Assembly (NCBI GenBank): GCA_012295225.1
Contig: WMKK01000003.1
Coordinates: 62,001-126,000 of the forward strand
Source: Ostreococcus mediterraneus
Taxonomy: Eukaryota; Chlorophyta; Mamiellophyceae; Mamiellales; Bathycoccaceae
DNA: 64,000 nt
Reading direction: 5' to 3'
Of the stretch, positions 27,508 to 36,599 are shown one piece after another (position 1 is the first letter of the stretch; every line of letters starts with the position of its first letter). The notes below the pieces were generated by a model. It saw only the letters and a program-made list of their open reading frames with translations, was not told where the DNA came from and searched no databases. The position numbers and the translations under genes were made by a program.

Positions 27508-27792
27508 ATGTCCTCCGAGGCCTCGTCGGGATTCCCAATCGAGCTCATCCTCGCAGTATTTCGCGAAACATGGGACACCGACGATAAGAAAGCCGGCGCA
27601 TTTGACGCGCGTGAGTTTGATCCGAGCGCGAAGCCAGAGGCGTTGCAGGCGTGCGCAGAGCTCGTCGAAGCCTTCGTGCGTGAAGCCACGGCTAGGGCGT
27701 GCGCGTTAGCAAAGCTCGAAGACGAGCGCGCCGTGGATGGATCGCATCTTGAGCGCATTTTGCCGCAGTTGTTGTTAGACTTTGCTGGCTGA
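27508..27792 (+). CDS. CENPX: CENP-X/MHF2 histone-fold protein
   Basis: Small histone-fold partner of CENP-S/MHF1, acting at kinetochores and with FANCM at crossover sites. 94 residues from ATG 27508, as expected (80-100). The conserved line is visible: FPIELILAVFRETWDTDDKK, then EALQACAELVEAFVREATARA, and ERILPQLLLDF at the end, which is nearly invariant in CENP-X (EKVLPQLLLDF). An ATG at 27388 would add a 40-residue basic head absent from the family. It sits 120 bp after TOP6A on the same strand. Confidence 0.88.
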   Translation: MSSEASSGFPIELILAVFRETWDTDDKKAGAFDAREFDPSAKPEALQACAELVEAFVREATARACALAKLEDERAVDGSHLERILPQLLLDFAG

Positions 27793-27889
27793 GCGGTGGT
27801 GGCGCAAGCGGTGTAGAAATTGTTTGATTCGTTTTGGTGGAAGTGCGCGCGGGCATTGTAAATCATATTGTAAAACTGAAACAAATTGT

Positions 27890-28540
27890 CTATTTTTCCT
27901 CAACCGGGGTGCCCGCCACGGACACCAAGTTGATACAGTATCTGTTGCCGCTGCGGTCGGGTAAGCAATGTCCCAAATGCGTGCCCGTGGTGCTGACGCA
28001 TTCGCCGTCTCTCAGGCACCGGACGTTTTCCCACACAACTTCTTCGTCGCGAAAGCTCGGCCAGCCGTGTGCGCGGCTTTCCTTTTCGAATTCCTCGAAC
28101 GAACGACCTCGCGGCGCGATGAATAGCGGCTTCCCGGTCACGCTATCGTAATACGTCGTCTCCTTCGTGCGGTCGACTTGGGATAGCCAAGGCGTGGACC
28201 ACGCGTACCCGGCGTGCTCTGCGTAATGACGGTTAAAGTTGCAAATGCGATCCGCCAACGACACGTCGCAGCCGTAAAGTAACTTGTCTTGCACCGGCGT
28301 GTCGCTCGTCCCGTGCGCTTTTTGCGACATCACCTCCTCGCCGCACACGATTGGCAAGTTGGCCTTGGTCTCATCCACCGGTGCGCCCTTGCAACCCGCG
28401 CTTACGCCCGGAATGTTGGCGTTATCCAAGAACGCGCGAGTCTGACCGTTCATCGCGCGCGATGTCGTCGCTCCCATGCGTCGGCGCGCGCACACGAAGT
28501 TGGTGACGGCGGTGCGGGTGAATTGGTGCGTCGCGAGCAT
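27890..28540 (-). CDS. MsrB-like protein lacking the zinc cysteines
   Basis: Related to peptide-methionine (R)-S-oxide reductase B. About 216 residues from ATG 28540 (28477 is an alternative start). The MsrB fold shows as YDSVTGKPLFIAP, HGWPSFRDEEV, GTHLGHCLPDRSG and NRYCINLVSV. The catalytic Cys in RYCIN, the Trp in GWPSF and the GH-x-x-x-D segment are kept. The first CxxC zinc pair is absent (YDSVTGKP) and the second is altered (CLRDGEC). Extra cysteines upstream (ICNFNRH, CDVSLAD) could form disulfides. The N-terminus may be a targeting peptide. True reductase activity is inference. Confidence 0.72.
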   Translation of the reverse strand: MLATHQFTRTAVTNFVCARRRMGATTSRAMNGQTRAFLDNANIPGVSAGCKGAPVDETKANLPIVCGEEVMSQKAHGTSDTPVQDKLLYGCDVSLADRICNFNRHYAEHAGYAWSTPWLSQVDRTKETTYYDSVTGKPLFIAPRGRSFEEFEKESRAHGWPSFRDEEVVWENVRCLRDGECVSTTGTHLGHCLPDRSGNRYCINLVSVAGTPVEEK

Positions 28541-28600
28541 GCGTAGAGTGACGTCAGCGGGTGCGCGAGCGCGCCACTGCATCGCTCGAGCGCGATCGGC

Positions 28601-29812
28601 ATGGCATCCATCGCGGCCGCGTCGGCGGTGACGCATCGACCGCGCGCGTCGCTGTCGCGCCGGGACGCGCGCGTGCGCGCAAGCGCGCGCGACGGCGCGT
28701 ACGGTCGCCGCGATGCGCTCGCGCTCGTGATGACTGGACTCATCGGGACCGAGCTCATCGGCGCTGGTGTTGCGCGCGCCGACGCTGAGGGCGCCAGCGC
28801 TGAGGCGACGCCGACGGCGGTGATGTATCCTAAGCCTCGCGTGGTGATCACGGGAAGTAACTCTGGGATTGGGCGCGATGCGGCGACGAAGTTGGCAAAG
28901 AGCGGGAAGTGGGTCGTCGTCTTGGCGTGCCGCACTCGAGCGAAAGCCGAGCAAGCCAAGGCTGATATCATGCAAGAGTTTCCGGACGTAAATGCGAACG
29001 ATATTGAGTGCTACGCGTGTGACTTGGGGGATTTGAGCTCGGTGCGCGCGTTTGTACAGGATGTTTTGGCTGACGGCGCGCCGGTTGACGCTTTGTGTCT
29101 CAACGCGGGCGTGGAATACAGCGGCGACCCCGTCGTGCATCGCACCGTGGATGGATTCGAAGAGACGATTGGCGTCAATCATCTTGGTCACTTCTTATTA
29201 GCTAACTTATTGCTGCCAAGATTAGAGGCGAGTGAGAAATTTGAGCACCCTCGCGTCGTCGTGACTTCGTCTGAAGTGCACGACCCTTCGAGTCCCGGCG
29301 GGAGCGTAGGCAAGGGTGCGACGTTGGGAGATCTCGAAGGCTTGACGCGAGATGGCAATGCGTTCGAAATGGTTAGCGGCGAAGCATTCGACGCGGATAA
29401 AGCGTACAAAGACTCAAAATTGTGCAACATGCTGTTCACGTACGAGCTCGAGCGACGACTGCAAGCTCGCGGCTCCAAAGTCAGCGTCAATGCTTTCGGA
29501 CCTGGTTTGATCACGCGCACTGGACTGTTTCGACACCAGCAGCCGCTTTTTGTCAAAGTGTTCGACTTTGTCACGAACGACGTCGCGCACGTTGCGGAAA
29601 CCGTCGACGGTGGCGGCAATACGCTCTTGTTCATGCTCACCGACTCATCGCTCGAAGGCGTGGGAGGATTGTACTTTAATAACACCCTAAGTCCCGGTAC
29701 GCCGCCGACCGGGCATGCGTTTGTGAAAACGGATTCGAGCGAAGAATCCCTTCGCGCGGACGAAGCCGCCAAGCTCTGGTCGTTATCTGAAAAGCTCGTA
29801 AATTTGGCATAA
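28601..29812 (+). CDS. POR-like short-chain dehydrogenase, plastid
   Basis: Belongs to the light-dependent protochlorophyllide-oxidoreductase branch of the SDRs, or a close paralogue. 403 residues. A bipartite presequence is followed by a twin-Arg hydrophobic segment (YGRRDALALVMTGLIGTELI) ending ARADA, which resembles a thylakoid-lumen (Tat) signal. The Rossmann core shows VVITGSNSGIGRDAATKLA (TGxxxGIG), LCLNAGVEYSG and the catalytic YKDSKLCNMLFTYEL (Y-x-x-x-K). GATLGDLEGLTRDG and the YKDSK-x-CNM context are POR-specific. The lumen-type signal is odd for POR, whose known members face the stroma. Protochlorophyllide as substrate is not proven. Confidence 0.78.
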   Translation: MASIAAASAVTHRPRASLSRRDARVRASARDGAYGRRDALALVMTGLIGTELIGAGVARADAEGASAEATPTAVMYPKPRVVITGSNSGIGRDAATKLAKSGKWVVVLACRTRAKAEQAKADIMQEFPDVNANDIECYACDLGDLSSVRAFVQDVLADGAPVDALCLNAGVEYSGDPVVHRTVDGFEETIGVNHLGHFLLANLLLPRLEASEKFEHPRVVVTSSEVHDPSSPGGSVGKGATLGDLEGLTRDGNAFEMVSGEAFDADKAYKDSKLCNMLFTYELERRLQARGSKVSVNAFGPGLITRTGLFRHQQPLFVKVFDFVTNDVAHVAETVDGGGNTLLFMLTDSSLEGVGGLYFNNTLSPGTPPTGHAFVKTDSSEESLRADEAAKLWSLSEKLVNLA

Positions 29813-29873
29813 AATGTAATGGATAGCGCACGTCGTACTTCACTGTGAGCCTCTCTCCTCTCTGTCATCCACC

Positions 29874-30695
29874 ATGCGTGCGGTTTCCGCACCAACTTAC
29901 GCACCGTCGGCGTCGACGTCTATGTCGACGACTCGCGCACATCGCGCGTTGGCCGCTCGCGCCAACGTCGCGCCATCTCGACGCGTGTTGACGCTCGCAT
30001 CCTCGCGTCTTCAGCGCGCATCTTCTAGTCTTTCGCGCGTTCACCGCACGCGTTCACCGCACGCGTTCTTGTGGTGGTCCCAAGAGAAAGAGCTTCGTAA
30101 ACGCTGGAAGCAGTTCATGGATTTTGCGGCGGATGAAGTACCGCAAGAGCGCTTCGGTGGAAAGAAGGGTAACGCGGCAAAGCTTATGCGCTGGATTGGA
30201 GAGTATCCACTCACCGCGGCTGGTGTCGCCACAGCGTTTGCTGGCGGTATTTCCGCCGCGGTTTCTGCTGCCGTACTTCCGGTCGTCGCGGGTGTGATGT
30301 TTTTAGCGCTCCCGGGATTGATATTTGCGTTCATAGGCACGGCCGCGTTCATGTTCATCGCGGGCGCGACGGTGCTCATGCTCGCGCTCCCCGCGTTGGG
30401 ATTTTTATCCGTCGCTGGTGGTTCCATAGGCGCCGTGTTGTCGGCGAAATTATTGCCTCTCACCATTATCGCCGCCGGTGTAGTGTTCGCGACCAAAGCA
30501 CTCGAGTTTGGCGTGAACGCGGATGCGCGAGCCGGCGCGTTATCCGGCGCTGACTCGAGCGAAGACGACTGGGCGCCTACGAACGTGAATCGCGCCGACG
30601 ACGCCGATGCGAGCGCGGATGACGAAGAAGACTTCGAAGAAACAGTCAAGAGAAACTTTGACGAACGATTACGCGCGCTTGATCGTAAAAAGTGA
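29874..30695 (+). CDS. Unknown plastid-type membrane protein
   Basis: I do not recognise a named family. 273 residues. The first about 60 residues are Ser/Arg/Ala-rich, like a plastid transit peptide. A soluble basic stretch (KELRKRWKQFMDFAADEVPQ) follows, then about four closely spaced Gly/Ala-rich membrane helices (for example GGISAAVSAAVLPVVAGVMF; FIGTAAFMFIAGATVLMLAL). The tail is acidic (DADASADDEEDFEETVKRNF). The Gly/Ala hydrophobic core recalls small envelope or thylakoid proteins. It sits between the POR-like and adenylate-kinase genes on the same strand, with gaps of about 60 and 140 bp. Confidence 0.68.
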   Translation: MRAVSAPTYAPSASTSMSTTRAHRALAARANVAPSRRVLTLASSRLQRASSSLSRVHRTRSPHAFLWWSQEKELRKRWKQFMDFAADEVPQERFGGKKGNAAKLMRWIGEYPLTAAGVATAFAGGISAAVSAAVLPVVAGVMFLALPGLIFAFIGTAAFMFIAGATVLMLALPALGFLSVAGGSIGAVLSAKLLPLTIIAAGVVFATKALEFGVNADARAGALSGADSSEDDWAPTNVNRADDADASADDEEDFEETVKRNFDERLRALDRKK

Positions 30696-30834
30696 GTCGA
30701 TTCTAGCCCTCGTCCCGAACGCTGACTCGCCCAGTACGTTGTAATATACCCGAGCACGCGCCACTGGAAAGCTTCATCCCTCACAATCGCGCGCGTGCCC
30801 GGCCCAGAACGTCTCACACGCATCACAAGGAAGG

Positions 30835-31560
30835 ATGTCATCAAACCTCACCGAGGTGAGCACGGATGCGCTCATGGCGGAAATCGCTCGGCGGTTAGAG
30901 TGCCAACAGAAACCTGAACAGAGGTTGATTCTCATCGGACCGCCTGGGTGCGGTAAGGGCACGCAAGCGCCGATCATCCAACGAAACACGTGTGCATGTC
31001 ATCTTAGCACGGGTGATATGCTGCGCGCGGCGGTGAAGGCGCAAACGCCGAACGGTGTGCGAGCTAAACACGCCATGGAGAGTGGAGCTCTCGTGAGCGA
31101 CGACATCGTAGTCGGCATCATAGAAGAGGCTATTAAAGCTCCGGAATGCCGGAACGGGTTTATTCTTGATGGATTCCCGCGCACGGTTGTGCAAGCGGAA
31201 AAGCTCGACGAAATGCTCGGCGCGAAAGGGGTTGGGATTGACAAAGTTTTGGATTTCCAAGTACCAGACGAAGTCTTAGTGGAACGCGTCGAAGGGCGTT
31301 GGATTCACGCGGCGAGTGGGCGTTCGTACCACACCAAGTTTGCGCCCCCTAAAGTTGAAGGTAAAGATGATTTCACTGGCGAACCATTGATGAAGCGGAA
31401 AGATGACAACGCGGAGACGTTGAAGTCACGTTTGAGCGCGTTCCATACGCAGACGCAACCCGTCATCGACTATTACGCCAAGGCAAACAAGGTGACGGTG
31501 ATTGAGGCTAATAAGCCCGCGAGCGCGGTCGAGGCGCAGATTTCGAGCGCGTTAAAGTAA
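30835..31560 (+). CDS. ADK: Adenylate kinase, long-LID type
   Basis: Interconverts ATP + AMP and 2 ADP. 241 residues, the size of plant cytosolic or mitochondrial long forms. It has the P-loop [16 protein letters not shown], the AMP-binding [29 protein letters not shown] and the [21 protein letters not shown] start. The LID has no four-Cys zinc site; it carries the His/Asp/Thr-type residues typical of eukaryotic enzymes. No transit peptide is obvious, which fits the cytosol. Confidence 0.95.
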   Translation: MSSNLTEVSTDALMAEIARRLECQQKPEQRLILIGPPGCGKGTQAPIIQRNTCACHLSTGDMLRAAVKAQTPNGVRAKHAMESGALVSDDIVVGIIEEAIKAPECRNGFILDGFPRTVVQAEKLDEMLGAKGVGIDKVLDFQVPDEVLVERVEGRWIHAASGRSYHTKFAPPKVEGKDDFTGEPLMKRKDDNAETLKSRLSAFHTQTQPVIDYYAKANKVTVIEANKPASAVEAQISSALK

Positions 31561-31639
31561 ATAAACTCATTGAGATTATTGATTATTTTTTGTAATATGT
31601 TCGCGTAGTGTCCGATTAAACCGGAGTGGTCAGTATTAT

Positions 31640-33541
31640 TTACTCTTCCTTGATCGCGAATTCGCCATACATTAATTCAGCATTTGTGAGCTCTTTCTGA
31701 TCAAACGCTTCCACTTCCTCTTCGTCATCTGCCGAATCCGCGGGTGCGTCCAAACCGAGAACGCTCGCGAGCTGCTTGAGCATGCCGCCCATGTTGCCGA
31801 AAGCCGCTACTGGTGAGAGATCCGTGTTACCCACGGATACTTCAGCGAGCTGCTGCGCACACATGTTTCTGATTTCAATCGCGCGCATTTCGTCTCCCTG
31901 CTTATCCTCCATCGCGGCCCAGGTGAGCCAAATGCGTTCGCTGCCTGGATCAACCTTCACCGCGCACTTGTACAACTGGCGAGCGAGTGAAATATTACCT
32001 TCGCGCTCTTCCAACACACCCCAGGCATGGAATAGTTTTGCTGCATCCTTCTTCTTCGGATCCACCCAAACACCACGCTGAAACAAGTTTCTCGCGCGAT
32101 CAATTTCGCCCGCGCGCCACTCCGCTAGTGCCCACGCGTTCCAGTTGGGTTGATGGCGAGAGTCCAAAACTGTACCTTGCTCGAAGAGCTTACGAGCGAG
32201 TCCGATGTTTCCAGACTCTGCCTCGAGTTTAGCCAATGCCTGAAGCAAATAAGTGTCCATAGGATTCAACTTGCAACCTTTGCTCAGGAGCTCTCTCGCG
32301 CGTTCGATGTATCCGAGTTTCGCTTCCCAAACCCCCCAAGCGAGCCAAATGTACTTGCTTTTTGGGCAAACCACTAAACCTTTTTGGAACAACTTCCGCG
32401 CTTGCTCTTCATCTCCAACTTGAGCCTCTAAAATACCCCAGGACTGCCAGATCGCTGCTGATTGGGCGCCAGCCGCGGTGCGCACGCCCTGCTTGAAGTG
32501 CTCACGCGCCTCAGTCGTTCGTCCGCGCTCAAACGCCATGACACCCAAAGAGTGGTACAAATGCGCCGACGCATCTTGCAAAGGCACCAAACGCACGCCT
32601 TTCAAATACAATTCCCTCGCGCGCTGGTAGTTGCCTTGGTTTTTCTCTAAAGTCCCCCACCCGTGCCAGGCTGCCGCGTGCGTCTTATCCGCCGCCGTCG
32701 CCGCGTCATAGTACTTACGCGCCTTGGCAATGTTTCCAGCCTTCTCTTCTAACACCGCAAACGCTTGCCAAATATATGCGTTATCACCACCCGTAGCGTC
32801 GCATCCATCCTGATACACCTTGCGCGCGTCATCCAATCGACGCATTTGAGTGAGAATCTGCCCAATCCCGCAATACGCGCGCCCATCCGTGGGATCATAC
32901 TCCATCGCCTTCTCAAACATCGAGATCGCCTCAAGACGCATCGCCAACCGCTCTTCTTTCGAACGCGCGTGCGCAGCCTTATTCCGCATCTCTCTCGCGC
33001 GCCAAAGCTTTAAATCTTGATTAATGCGCAGCGGAGCGCTCCCCGTCGCCGCGCCCTCCTCGGCGCTTCCGAGCATCTTCATCGTGCTTCCACCCTTACC
33101 CAGCGCCAACGTCCCAGAGTCATTCGCTGGAGAACCACCTTTCCGATTCAACACCGCATTCTCGTACGTCAAAGGCTCGCTCGACGCCGCCGAGGTTGAC
33201 GCCGAAGCGTCTCGTCTCGCCGACCCTATCTCCTTCGAGCCTAGCTCTTCGTCGTCATCAAAGCTCATCGACGCGCTCGACGCCGCGCGCGTCGCCAACG
33301 TGCGCCGAAACACGGTCGAACGCACACCACTGCGTCGCATGCCGCGCTTCAGTGCGCTCGAATCGTCCCGCGCGTCGCGCAGACCGACGCACTGGAGCGA
33401 CGCAGCACCGCTGGCACGCATCGCGCATCGTGACGCGGATCGCATCGAATGCGTCGTCGACGCGCTCGATGACGCCACGCCCGCCCGCGCACACGCGCCG
33501 TGCGGCGTTGATGTCGCGGTCACGCGCGCGAGCGACGACAT
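31640..33541 (-). CDS. HCF107: HCF107/Mbb1-like HAT-repeat plastid RNA-binding protein
   Basis: Plastid RNA-stability factor; HCF107 (Arabidopsis) and Mbb1 (Chlamydomonas) protect psbH/psbB transcripts. 633 residues. The first about 130 residues are Ser/Ala/Arg-rich (transit plus linker). From about residue 210 there are about eleven half-a-TPR (HAT) units of about 34 residues, each with a W-x-x-W-[AG]-x-x-E pattern, such as YIWLAWGVWEAKLGYIERAR and SAAIWQSWGILEAQVGDEEQ. A final acidic tail follows. Repeat style and the long transit region match Mbb1. The exact target RNA here is inferred. Confidence 0.88.
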   Translation of the reverse strand: MSSLARVTATSTPHGACARAGVASSSASTTHSMRSASRCAMRASGAASLQCVGLRDARDDSSALKRGMRRSGVRSTVFRRTLATRAASSASMSFDDDEELGSKEIGSARRDASASTSAASSEPLTYENAVLNRKGGSPANDSGTLALGKGGSTMKMLGSAEEGAATGSAPLRINQDLKLWRAREMRNKAAHARSKEERLAMRLEAISMFEKAMEYDPTDGRAYCGIGQILTQMRRLDDARKVYQDGCDATGGDNAYIWQAFAVLEEKAGNIAKARKYYDAATAADKTHAAAWHGWGTLEKNQGNYQRARELYLKGVRLVPLQDASAHLYHSLGVMAFERGRTTEAREHFKQGVRTAAGAQSAAIWQSWGILEAQVGDEEQARKLFQKGLVVCPKSKYIWLAWGVWEAKLGYIERARELLSKGCKLNPMDTYLLQALAKLEAESGNIGLARKLFEQGTVLDSRHQPNWNAWALAEWRAGEIDRARNLFQRGVWVDPKKKDAAKLFHAWGVLEEREGNISLARQLYKCAVKVDPGSERIWLTWAAMEDKQGDEMRAIEIRNMCAQQLAEVSVGNTDLSPVAAFGNMGGMLKQLASVLGLDAPADSADDEEEVEAFDQKELTNAELMYGEFAIKEE

Positions 33542-33649
33542 CGGGCGACTTTACGCGCGTAAAACTATGTGGATAGCGTCGCGATGACAGCCACGGGTAT
33601 AGCGAGCGTGGTGTTACAAGGCGGTCTACGGTATAATACCAATTGGTAA

Positions 33650-35932
33650 TTAATTGGACATGCGCGTGGCGTAGTGTGGCGCGGCTTTGGCGTAGGTCTG
33701 ATGCGCGGAGTGCGAGTGTGCGTTGGCACTGATGCGGTGGTCACGATCGAAGTCGTGCGCGGCGACGTCGCCGCCGGCGGCGGCGTGCGCGCGGCCGAGG
33801 AAATCAAAGAGCACGCGTTGGTGCTCGTCTGGACTGGTCCAATCCGTGGCGAGATCTTCCTCGAGATGACTAGTGTACAGTAATGCTTTGGGGGTGAGCG
33901 TCATGCGTTTTCGTTTCATCACGCAGCGGTACAGTCGCAGGACGGGGTGTAAGAAGAGGTCCTCGCGATCTTCGTCGTCGGAGAGTATGCGGCCAGAGGC
34001 GTCTCGCGTGGCGTGATCGAGCACGTATCTTCCATGGAAGTTCTCGCCGAATTCCAATGTGATGGTCACAATGTGTGCATTGCACTTGGAGAAACGACCG
34101 CTGACGTCATCGGCGTTGAAGCTGAAATGGCCATCTTGAACCATCTTGAGCGGAACGTCGATGAAGTAGCGCGCACCTCGCAATGCGTCTTCTGACCTAT
34201 CCGCAAAACCTGATGCGTTCCGCTTGCCAACGTTATCGATGAGTATGATATCGCTCAGGGCTCCGTACATCTGATATAAGGATGATGCCGTGTTGATGCG
34301 CTTCAGCGCGACATCGAAGGTTTGCGCTATATCGCCCATGATTTCCATTGGCCACTCGCCTCCGTGGTTTTGTACATTCAAGTGTCGAGCTAAAGCTCTA
34401 CTCGTGTATCTGAAACCATGGATGAATCCGCCGGCCGATTTTCCAAAGTCCAAAGCGTGCGCCACGGCGCCAGCAAAGTAAAGACCTGGCACATTTTCTG
34501 ATTCATATTGCGAAGTCATGGCGGGATATTTGCCTCCTCTCCGCGTCACTTGCCCAGGCTTCTCAAGGTTTGGCGTTGCAGAACGTCCGAATACGCTCGT
34601 GTCAAAATACCATCCCACGGCACGAATCAAGTAGTCATAATAGAAGCATCCGTCTATGCTCCTACAATCCTCTTCGACGCCGGAGGCGATGATCTTTTGC
34701 ACTTCAGTGTCTTGTGAAAAGTGCATCACCAATCCACCAAAGCCTTCGGAGATGGTCATACTTGGCGGGGCATCTCCGCGCCCATACTGATAGAAAGAGT
34801 CCAGTGATTTGAGTAAGTACTGATCCAAAAATGCGGAATTCGGCAGTCGAAGCGCGCCGGGGTAGTGCGTCTGGTGCGCGAATCTGATTTCGCTCGTAGC
34901 CATGACGTCGCAGTGCGCGGATACTTTTGAAATTGTCGAAGCCACTTCAAAAGCGGCATTTCCGGCGCCAAATATCCCAACTCTCTTTCCTTCAAACATT
35001 GACGGGTCGTCGCTCAATTCCTCATAGCCAATAATTTTAGGATGCTGTAAGTGCTCTGGAAGTTGTTTAGGCGCGTGCAATCCGGTAGCCGAGATGACAT
35101 TGTTACATCTCCATGTACCTTTCGACGTCTTGACGACGAAAATTTTACCATCACCCGGTGTTTTCGTAGTCACCTCTGCTTTCGCAGCGTATTCTTTATC
35201 GATAGACAGCACTTCAGTGTCATACGATACGTGGCCATCAAGCTTTTGCGTGGCAAAGTCATCTAAATATCTCGCCAAATCATCCGCGTGCGGATAATAC
35301 TCAGTGCTATAGTTTTGCATGAGCAATCTCGCACGCGACGTGTGCGGTCCGTTATCATCACCCGTAAACCTGTCTGACCAATCTTCCGGATCTATGAGTG
35401 AGTTCCAGTCGTGTCGCATCTGAAAATCCAAGTTGCTTTGCTTCTTCGTAAACGCGCGTTTGTTGATTGAAATCAACTTTCGGTGCACGGGAAACTTGGC
35501 GAAAAAAGATCCAGCAACGTCGCGCTTCTCTAAAACAACAACCGAAGGCGAACCATGTAATTCTCGCGTCAAGTACGTCGCGAGTTGAATCCCTCCAGGA
35601 CCGGCCCCGAGCGCGCAATAATCCACGAGCGCGCTTTGGTCGGGCGCAAGCTCAGCTTTCAGCGCCCGGCTGCCGCGTTTACCAGCCATCATCGTCTTTG
35701 TCTTCGTCGTCGACATGTCTTTCGAATCCATCATCGGAGGCGCATCCATCCTCGTCACCGGTGCCGAACGACGCCGCGCATCGCCACCACCGCGCTCGAA
35801 ACTCTTCACGTGCGCCACGAATGCTCTCGCATCCTCCGCAATCGTCGAAACGTCACCACCACCCATGACGATCGCGGCGACGACTGCGACGACGATCGCG
35901 AGCGCCGCGCGTGTCACAGACATCGCTGGCAT
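33650..35932 (-). CDS. FOXRED2: FOXRED2/ERFAD-like FAD-dependent oxidoreductase
   Basis: Large flavoprotein resembling human FOXRED2 (ERFAD), an ER-lumen protein linked to ER-associated degradation. 760 residues. It has an N-terminal hydrophobic signal/anchor (RAALAIVVAVVAAIVMGG), then the FAD GxGxxG motif LVDYCALGAGPGGIQLATY. Other matching blocks are FPVHRKLISINKRA, FQMRHDWNSLI, the second nucleotide motif VGIFGAGNAAFEVA, and LIRAVGWYFDTSVF with KSAGGFIHGFRYTSRAL. A conserved C-terminal region (LFLHPVLRLYRC, EEDLATDWTSP) ends the protein. Correspondence is end to end. There is no obvious KDEL-type retention tail, so ER retention would need another means. I know of no land-plant FOXRED2. Confidence 0.88.
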   Translation of the reverse strand: MPAMSVTRAALAIVVAVVAAIVMGGGDVSTIAEDARAFVAHVKSFERGGGDARRRSAPVTRMDAPPMMDSKDMSTTKTKTMMAGKRGSRALKAELAPDQSALVDYCALGAGPGGIQLATYLTRELHGSPSVVVLEKRDVAGSFFAKFPVHRKLISINKRAFTKKQSNLDFQMRHDWNSLIDPEDWSDRFTGDDNGPHTSRARLLMQNYSTEYYPHADDLARYLDDFATQKLDGHVSYDTEVLSIDKEYAAKAEVTTKTPGDGKIFVVKTSKGTWRCNNVISATGLHAPKQLPEHLQHPKIIGYEELSDDPSMFEGKRVGIFGAGNAAFEVASTISKVSAHCDVMATSEIRFAHQTHYPGALRLPNSAFLDQYLLKSLDSFYQYGRGDAPPSMTISEGFGGLVMHFSQDTEVQKIIASGVEEDCRSIDGCFYYDYLIRAVGWYFDTSVFGRSATPNLEKPGQVTRRGGKYPAMTSQYESENVPGLYFAGAVAHALDFGKSAGGFIHGFRYTSRALARHLNVQNHGGEWPMEIMGDIAQTFDVALKRINTASSLYQMYGALSDIILIDNVGKRNASGFADRSEDALRGARYFIDVPLKMVQDGHFSFNADDVSGRFSKCNAHIVTITLEFGENFHGRYVLDHATRDASGRILSDDEDREDLFLHPVLRLYRCVMKRKRMTLTPKALLYTSHLEEDLATDWTSPDEHQRVLFDFLGRAHAAAGGDVAAHDFDRDHRISANAHSHSAHQTYAKAAPHYATRMSN

Positions 35933-36599
35933 CGCGCCCGCGCGTCGTGTGGCGTCACGCGCGGCGTTGCGCGTGCGGGAGCCTCACCTTGATGCGTGCG
36001 AACACCCAGCGTCCGATGAGTGTCGTCGACGTCACTTACGACGAATTACGCGCGAGCGCGAGCGCGACGGGCCGATCGCGCGCGGACGCGTGGGCGTGAA
36101 TCGAGCTCGTGGACTGCGTACGCTCGGATTCTCGCCCAACGCAGCGTGCGTCGCGATGTGACGACAGATGGAGAGACATCTTGTTGCAGATAGAGAGACA
36201 TCTTGTTGCAAAAATTGGCTACCGGTACGAATATGAAATGAACAACGGGCTAAGTCTAGCGCAGACTACAAAGTGCGCGTGTATATGATCTGCAATGGGT
36301 CTAGTGAATCCTGCGCGTTGGTGCGACGACGCAGATGTGAGGCGTCCATGGGTGGGATCGCCGCCGACAAAGACGAAGAGTCACAAACGCTTTGGTCTCG
36401 ACTGTCTTCATCGGCTTTTTTACTTGATGCGTACGTGAGCTTGACGCTTGATCAGAATACCACGCCTGATTCGTCATCACCACGAAACGTAACCACGTCG
36501 GCGTCCCGCGCGCCTCGCACGCGCGTAAAAATCGCCTTGGACGAAGTGACGCCGCGTCACGGCATTGCGCGCCGCGTGCACGGAGTCGTCACGTGCGCG
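35933..36599. other. Gene-free stretch at the left border of the accessory island
   Basis: About 670 bp after the FOXRED2 start, holding its promoter. Short open frames here are Arg/Ala/Thr-rich, unlike real proteins. It contains the 22-bp tandem repeat at 36171-36210. From about 36210 the base composition becomes more mixed than in neighbouring spacers. Nothing else recognised. Confidence 0.55.
36171..36210 (+). repeat. Short tandem repeat, period 22 bp, 1.8 copies
   Basis: GAGAGACATCTTGTTGCA occurs at 36171 and again at 36193, separated by GATA. The two copies are identical over 18 bases. Confidence 0.9.

Noticed and set aside
28541-29191. Upstream extension of the MsrB-like frame
   Set aside because: Antisense to the POR-like gene; composition is Arg/His/Ala-rich shadow sequence.
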